This document shows positions 62,096 to 64,000 of a DNA stretch of 64,000 nt, piece after piece; positions within the stretch are counted from its first letter, which is position 1; each line of letters begins with the position of its first letter. This DNA comes from a bacterium (lineage in GTDB: Bacteria > Pseudomonadota > Alphaproteobacteria > Rhodobacterales > Rhodobacteraceae): positions 62,001 to 126,000 of the forward strand of contig WGOE01000012.1 in the NCBI GenBank assembly GCA_016124195.1. Direction: 5' to 3'. The notes under the pieces were generated by a model. The model was not told where the DNA came from and ran no database searches. It saw only the letters and a list, made by a program, of their open reading frames with translations. The translations under genes were made by a program, and so were the position numbers.

Positions 62096-63144
62096 AGCGG
62101 GGCCTCCTCGGTCAGGCCGTAGCGGCGGATATTGGCATCGGCCATGGCCTGGATGGCGGCGAGGCGCTGGGTGTCTTCGTGGCCCGGGCGGAAGAGATGG
62201 GCAAAGCGGCGCTGCGGGCGCAGGTAGTCTTCGACCGGAACCTTGCGGCGGATCTTCTTCACCGCCGTCACCTCGCCATGTTCGGCCTCGAACAGGGGGA
62301 AAAGCCCGGATTCCACGGCCAGCCGGGCGAGCCGGATCGTGTCATGCGAAGCCGAGCCCCAGCCGAGCGGGCAGGGCACATGGACATGGATGTAGCGCGC
62401 GCCGCAGATGGCCATGGCGCGGGTCACCTTGGCTTCGAGGTCGTGCAGATCGGCGACCGAGGCGGTGGCGACGTAAGGGATTTCATGCGCCATGGCGATG
62501 CGGGGCAGGTTCTTGCCGGTGCCAAAGACATTGCCCGGCGCCGCCCCCAAGGCCGGGGTCGTGGCGGTGCGCGCGGCCGGCGGCGTGGCCGAGGAGCGCT
62601 GCACCCCGGTGTTCATGTAGGCCTCGTTGTCGTAGCAGATGTAGAGCACGTCGTCGTTGCGTTCGAACATGCCCGACAGGCAGCCAAAGCCGATGTCGGT
62701 GGTCGATCCGTCGCCGCCCTGCGCCACCACCCGCACATCCTTTTGCCCGCGCATCCTGAGGCCCGCGGCCACGCCGCTCGCCACCGCAGGCGCATTGCCA
62801 AAGACGGAATGCAGCCAGGGGATCTGCCAGGAGGTTTCGGGATAGGGTGTGGTGAAGACCTCAAGGCATCCGGTGGCATTGACCGCCACCACCTTGCCGC
62901 CCGCCGCCCGCATCGCGGCATCAAGCGCATAGCGCGCCCCCAGGGCCTCGCCGCAGCCCTGACAGGCGCGGTGGCCCGAGGTGATGGCATTGGCGCGGTC
63001 GGTCGAGGCCTGGACGGTGCGGCTTTCCGCATCCATCAGCCGGTTGCCCAAAGTATGGGTGCCGGTCTGGTAGAAGCGGACGCGCTGGGTGGCGGCGGCG
63101 GGACTGGCCGGCCCTGGTGTGGATCCTGTGGTCTCCTCGGTCAT
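62092..63144 (-). CDS. 2-oxoacid:ferredoxin oxidoreductase, beta (TPP-binding) subunit
   Basis: A 350-residue subunit of the pyruvate/2-oxoacid oxidoreductase family. Iron-sulfur cysteines start at HRACQGCGEALGARY and include VPCPLGWG later. The thiamine diphosphate motif is QGGDGSTTDIGFGCLSGMFE, followed by YICYDNEAYMNTGVQRS, typical of PorB. The enzyme decarboxylates a 2-oxoacid to the acyl-CoA. It is overlapped by 4 bases on both sides by the alpha and flavoprotein genes. The N-terminal 45 residues are unrelated to PorB and rich in Thr/Ala/Pro, possibly a remnant of a gamma-subunit tail. Confidence 0.88.
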   Translation of the reverse strand: MTEETTGSTPGPASPAAATQRVRFYQTGTHTLGNRLMDAESRTVQASTDRANAITSGHRACQGCGEALGARYALDAAMRAAGGKVVAVNATGCLEVFTTPYPETSWQIPWLHSVFGNAPAVASGVAAGLRMRGQKDVRVVAQGGDGSTTDIGFGCLSGMFERNDDVLYICYDNEAYMNTGVQRSSATPPAARTATTPALGAAPGNVFGTGKNLPRIAMAHEIPYVATASVADLHDLEAKVTRAMAICGARYIHVHVPCPLGWGSASHDTIRLARLAVESGLFPLFEAEHGEVTAVKKIRRKVPVEDYLRPQRRFAHLFRPGHEDTQRLAAIQAMADANIRRYGLTEEAPL

Positions 63145-64000
63145 GGCTTGGCCTCCTGTGGCGCTGTCTGGCCGGGTGCGGCGCGGTCTGGAACGCGGCG
63201 CGGGCCAGGGCCATGGTTGACCGCTTTCAGCAGGTTCTCCGCGATGGGGCCGGAATGGCGCTGGCGCCGGGCGGCGGCCAGTTGCGCCTCGACCACCGGC
63301 CGGTTGAGGTCGAGGAAGGTGACATCCTCCAGCCCGCCCGTGGCCGCGGCCTGCAGCATCCGGGTCAGCCCGTCGCGCGTGATGGGCCGCCCGCCCAGGC
63401 CCGCGATCACCGTATGGACCGGGGTGCCGCTGCCCTGCAGCGCCATCCGCACGTTGGAGGCGAGCATGCCGCCCAAACCGGGGGCAAGGCTTTTTTCAAG
63501 GCAGATCACCCGCCTGACCCCGGCCAGTGCGGCACCGAGCGCCTGCAGCGGAAAGGGTCGGAAGGCCGCGATCGTGACCGAGCCCACCCGCGCCCCGGCG
63601 GCGCGTTCGGCATCGACCACATCCTTGATCGTGCCATTGACCGAGCCGAGCGCCACCACCACCGTCTCGGCCCCCTCGATCCGGTAGGGCCGCACGAGGC
63701 CGCCGGCGGGCCGGCCAAAGACCGCCTCGAATTCGGCCGCAAGCGCGGGGATCACGTCCAGCGCGTCGATCTGCTTCTGATGGCCCAGATAGCGCACTTC
63801 GGTAAAGGCCTCGGGCCCGACCATGGCGCCGATCGAATAGGGGTTGGCCACATCCAGCATCTGCACCGGCGCGAAGGGCGGCAGGAAGCGGTCGACCTGC
63901 TCCTGGCTCGGCACGTCGATGCGTTCGAAGGCATGGGTCAGGATGAAGCCATCGACGCAGACCATCACCGGGCAGGACAATTCCTCGGCGATGCGGAAGG
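63141..64000 (-). CDS. 2-oxoacid:ferredoxin oxidoreductase, alpha subunit (5' end outside window)
   Basis: The C-terminal 286 residues of a PorA-type subunit; the frame runs off the right edge (last codons read FRIAEELSCPVMVCVDGF). DGFILTHAFERIDVPSQEQV and YSIGAMVGPEAFTEVRYLGH belong to the pyrimidine-binding domain, and the later part to the domain II/III of PorA (VVVALGSVNGTIKDVVDAER; AGARVGSVTIAAFRPFP). The tail (PRRVPDRAAPGQTAPQEAKP) is low complexity. It pairs with the beta subunit for 2-oxoacid cleavage. A gamma subunit, if present, should lie beyond base 64000. Confidence 0.85.
   Translation of the reverse strand, partial: FRIAEELSCPVMVCVDGFILTHAFERIDVPSQEQVDRFLPPFAPVQMLDVANPYSIGAMVGPEAFTEVRYLGHQKQIDALDVIPALAAEFEAVFGRPAGGLVRPYRIEGAETVVVALGSVNGTIKDVVDAERAAGARVGSVTIAAFRPFPLQALGAALAGVRRVICLEKSLAPGLGGMLASNVRMALQGSGTPVHTVIAGLGGRPITRDGLTRMLQAAATGGLEDVTFLDLNRPVVEAQLAAARRQRHSGPIAENLLKAVNHGPGPRRVPDRAAPGQTAPQEAKP

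Overview
The window is a stretch of GC-rich (roughly two thirds G+C) bacterial chromosome. The hisBHAFE order, the short prolyl-tRNA synthetase, the ppx/ppk/Hda/AI-2E permease block and the rhaRSTPQU-type rhamnose locus point to an alphaproteobacterium, most likely a member of the Rhodobacteraceae. This is inferred from gene content and order, not from a database match. Almost all genes are intact and tightly packed, with many ATGA or TGATG stop/start overlaps. I see no insertion sequence, prophage or CRISPR array.

Layout. 1-2645: end of a beta-mannosidase-type glycoside hydrolase, a TIM-barrel sugar isomerase/epimerase and a Gfo/Idh/MocA dehydrogenase, a carbohydrate operon cut by the window edge. 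2969-5131: a GntR/FCD regulator and a class III aminotransferase that share a TTTGATCAAA palindrome. 5216-8751: an MFS carrier, an FMN lactate dehydrogenase with a TMEM175-like channel gene, and a small secreted Asp/Ser/Gly/His-rich protein. 8806-15114: trpA, ychF, a methyltransferase and the hisB-H-A-F-E operon. 15564-30361: an L-rhamnose locus. On one side of a divergent control region lie rhaR and the ABC importer rhaSTPQ plus the mutarotase. On the other lie rhaD and rhaI, followed by an overlapping trio encoding a DUF4037 protein, a uroporphyrinogen-decarboxylase-family protein and a GH78 alpha-L-rhamnosidase-like enzyme. The kinase rhaK is convergent with the importer operon. 30548-30908: two nearly identical tRNA-Gly(GCC) genes, each with its own promoter and terminator. 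31016-31085: an inverted REP pair next to pyruvate carboxylase. 34728-36959: a drug exporter and a divergent MarR regulator. 37085-49129: UvrD helicase, a BenE transporter, several small housekeeping genes, then the polyphosphate genes ppx and ppk1, an Hda homologue and an AI-2E-type permease. 49357-49526: a ten-copy 17-bp minisatellite. 49688-56778: a chemoreceptor, proS, an aldo/keto reductase, a DUF2937 protein and lolCD. 56906-64000: a lipoprotein cytochrome c, an AT-rich HEPN-like orphan directly behind parE, parE, and an iron-sulfur flavoprotein with the two core subunits of a 2-oxoacid oxidoreductase running off the right edge.

How the genes work together. The best-defined system is rhamnose use. 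GH78 can release rhamnose from rhamnosides, RhaSTPQ imports it, the mutarotase, isomerase and kinase convert it to rhamnulose-1-phosphate, and the bifunctional RhaD cleaves that and oxidises lactaldehyde to lactate. The FMN lactate dehydrogenase elsewhere in the window could then feed lactate to pyruvate, and pyruvate carboxylase could feed the TCA cycle. A ten-base motif, TCGCAGAAAA, occurs in both control regions of the rha locus and is a candidate RhaR site.

The observations most worth following are the DUF4037/URO-D/GH78 operon, the TCGCAGAAAA and TTTGATCAAA candidate operators, a five-copy intergenic hairpin element ending in TATTT...GATGAA, the REP pair, the minisatellite, the AT-rich HEPN-like gene and the flavoprotein-coupled 2-oxoacid oxidoreductase.
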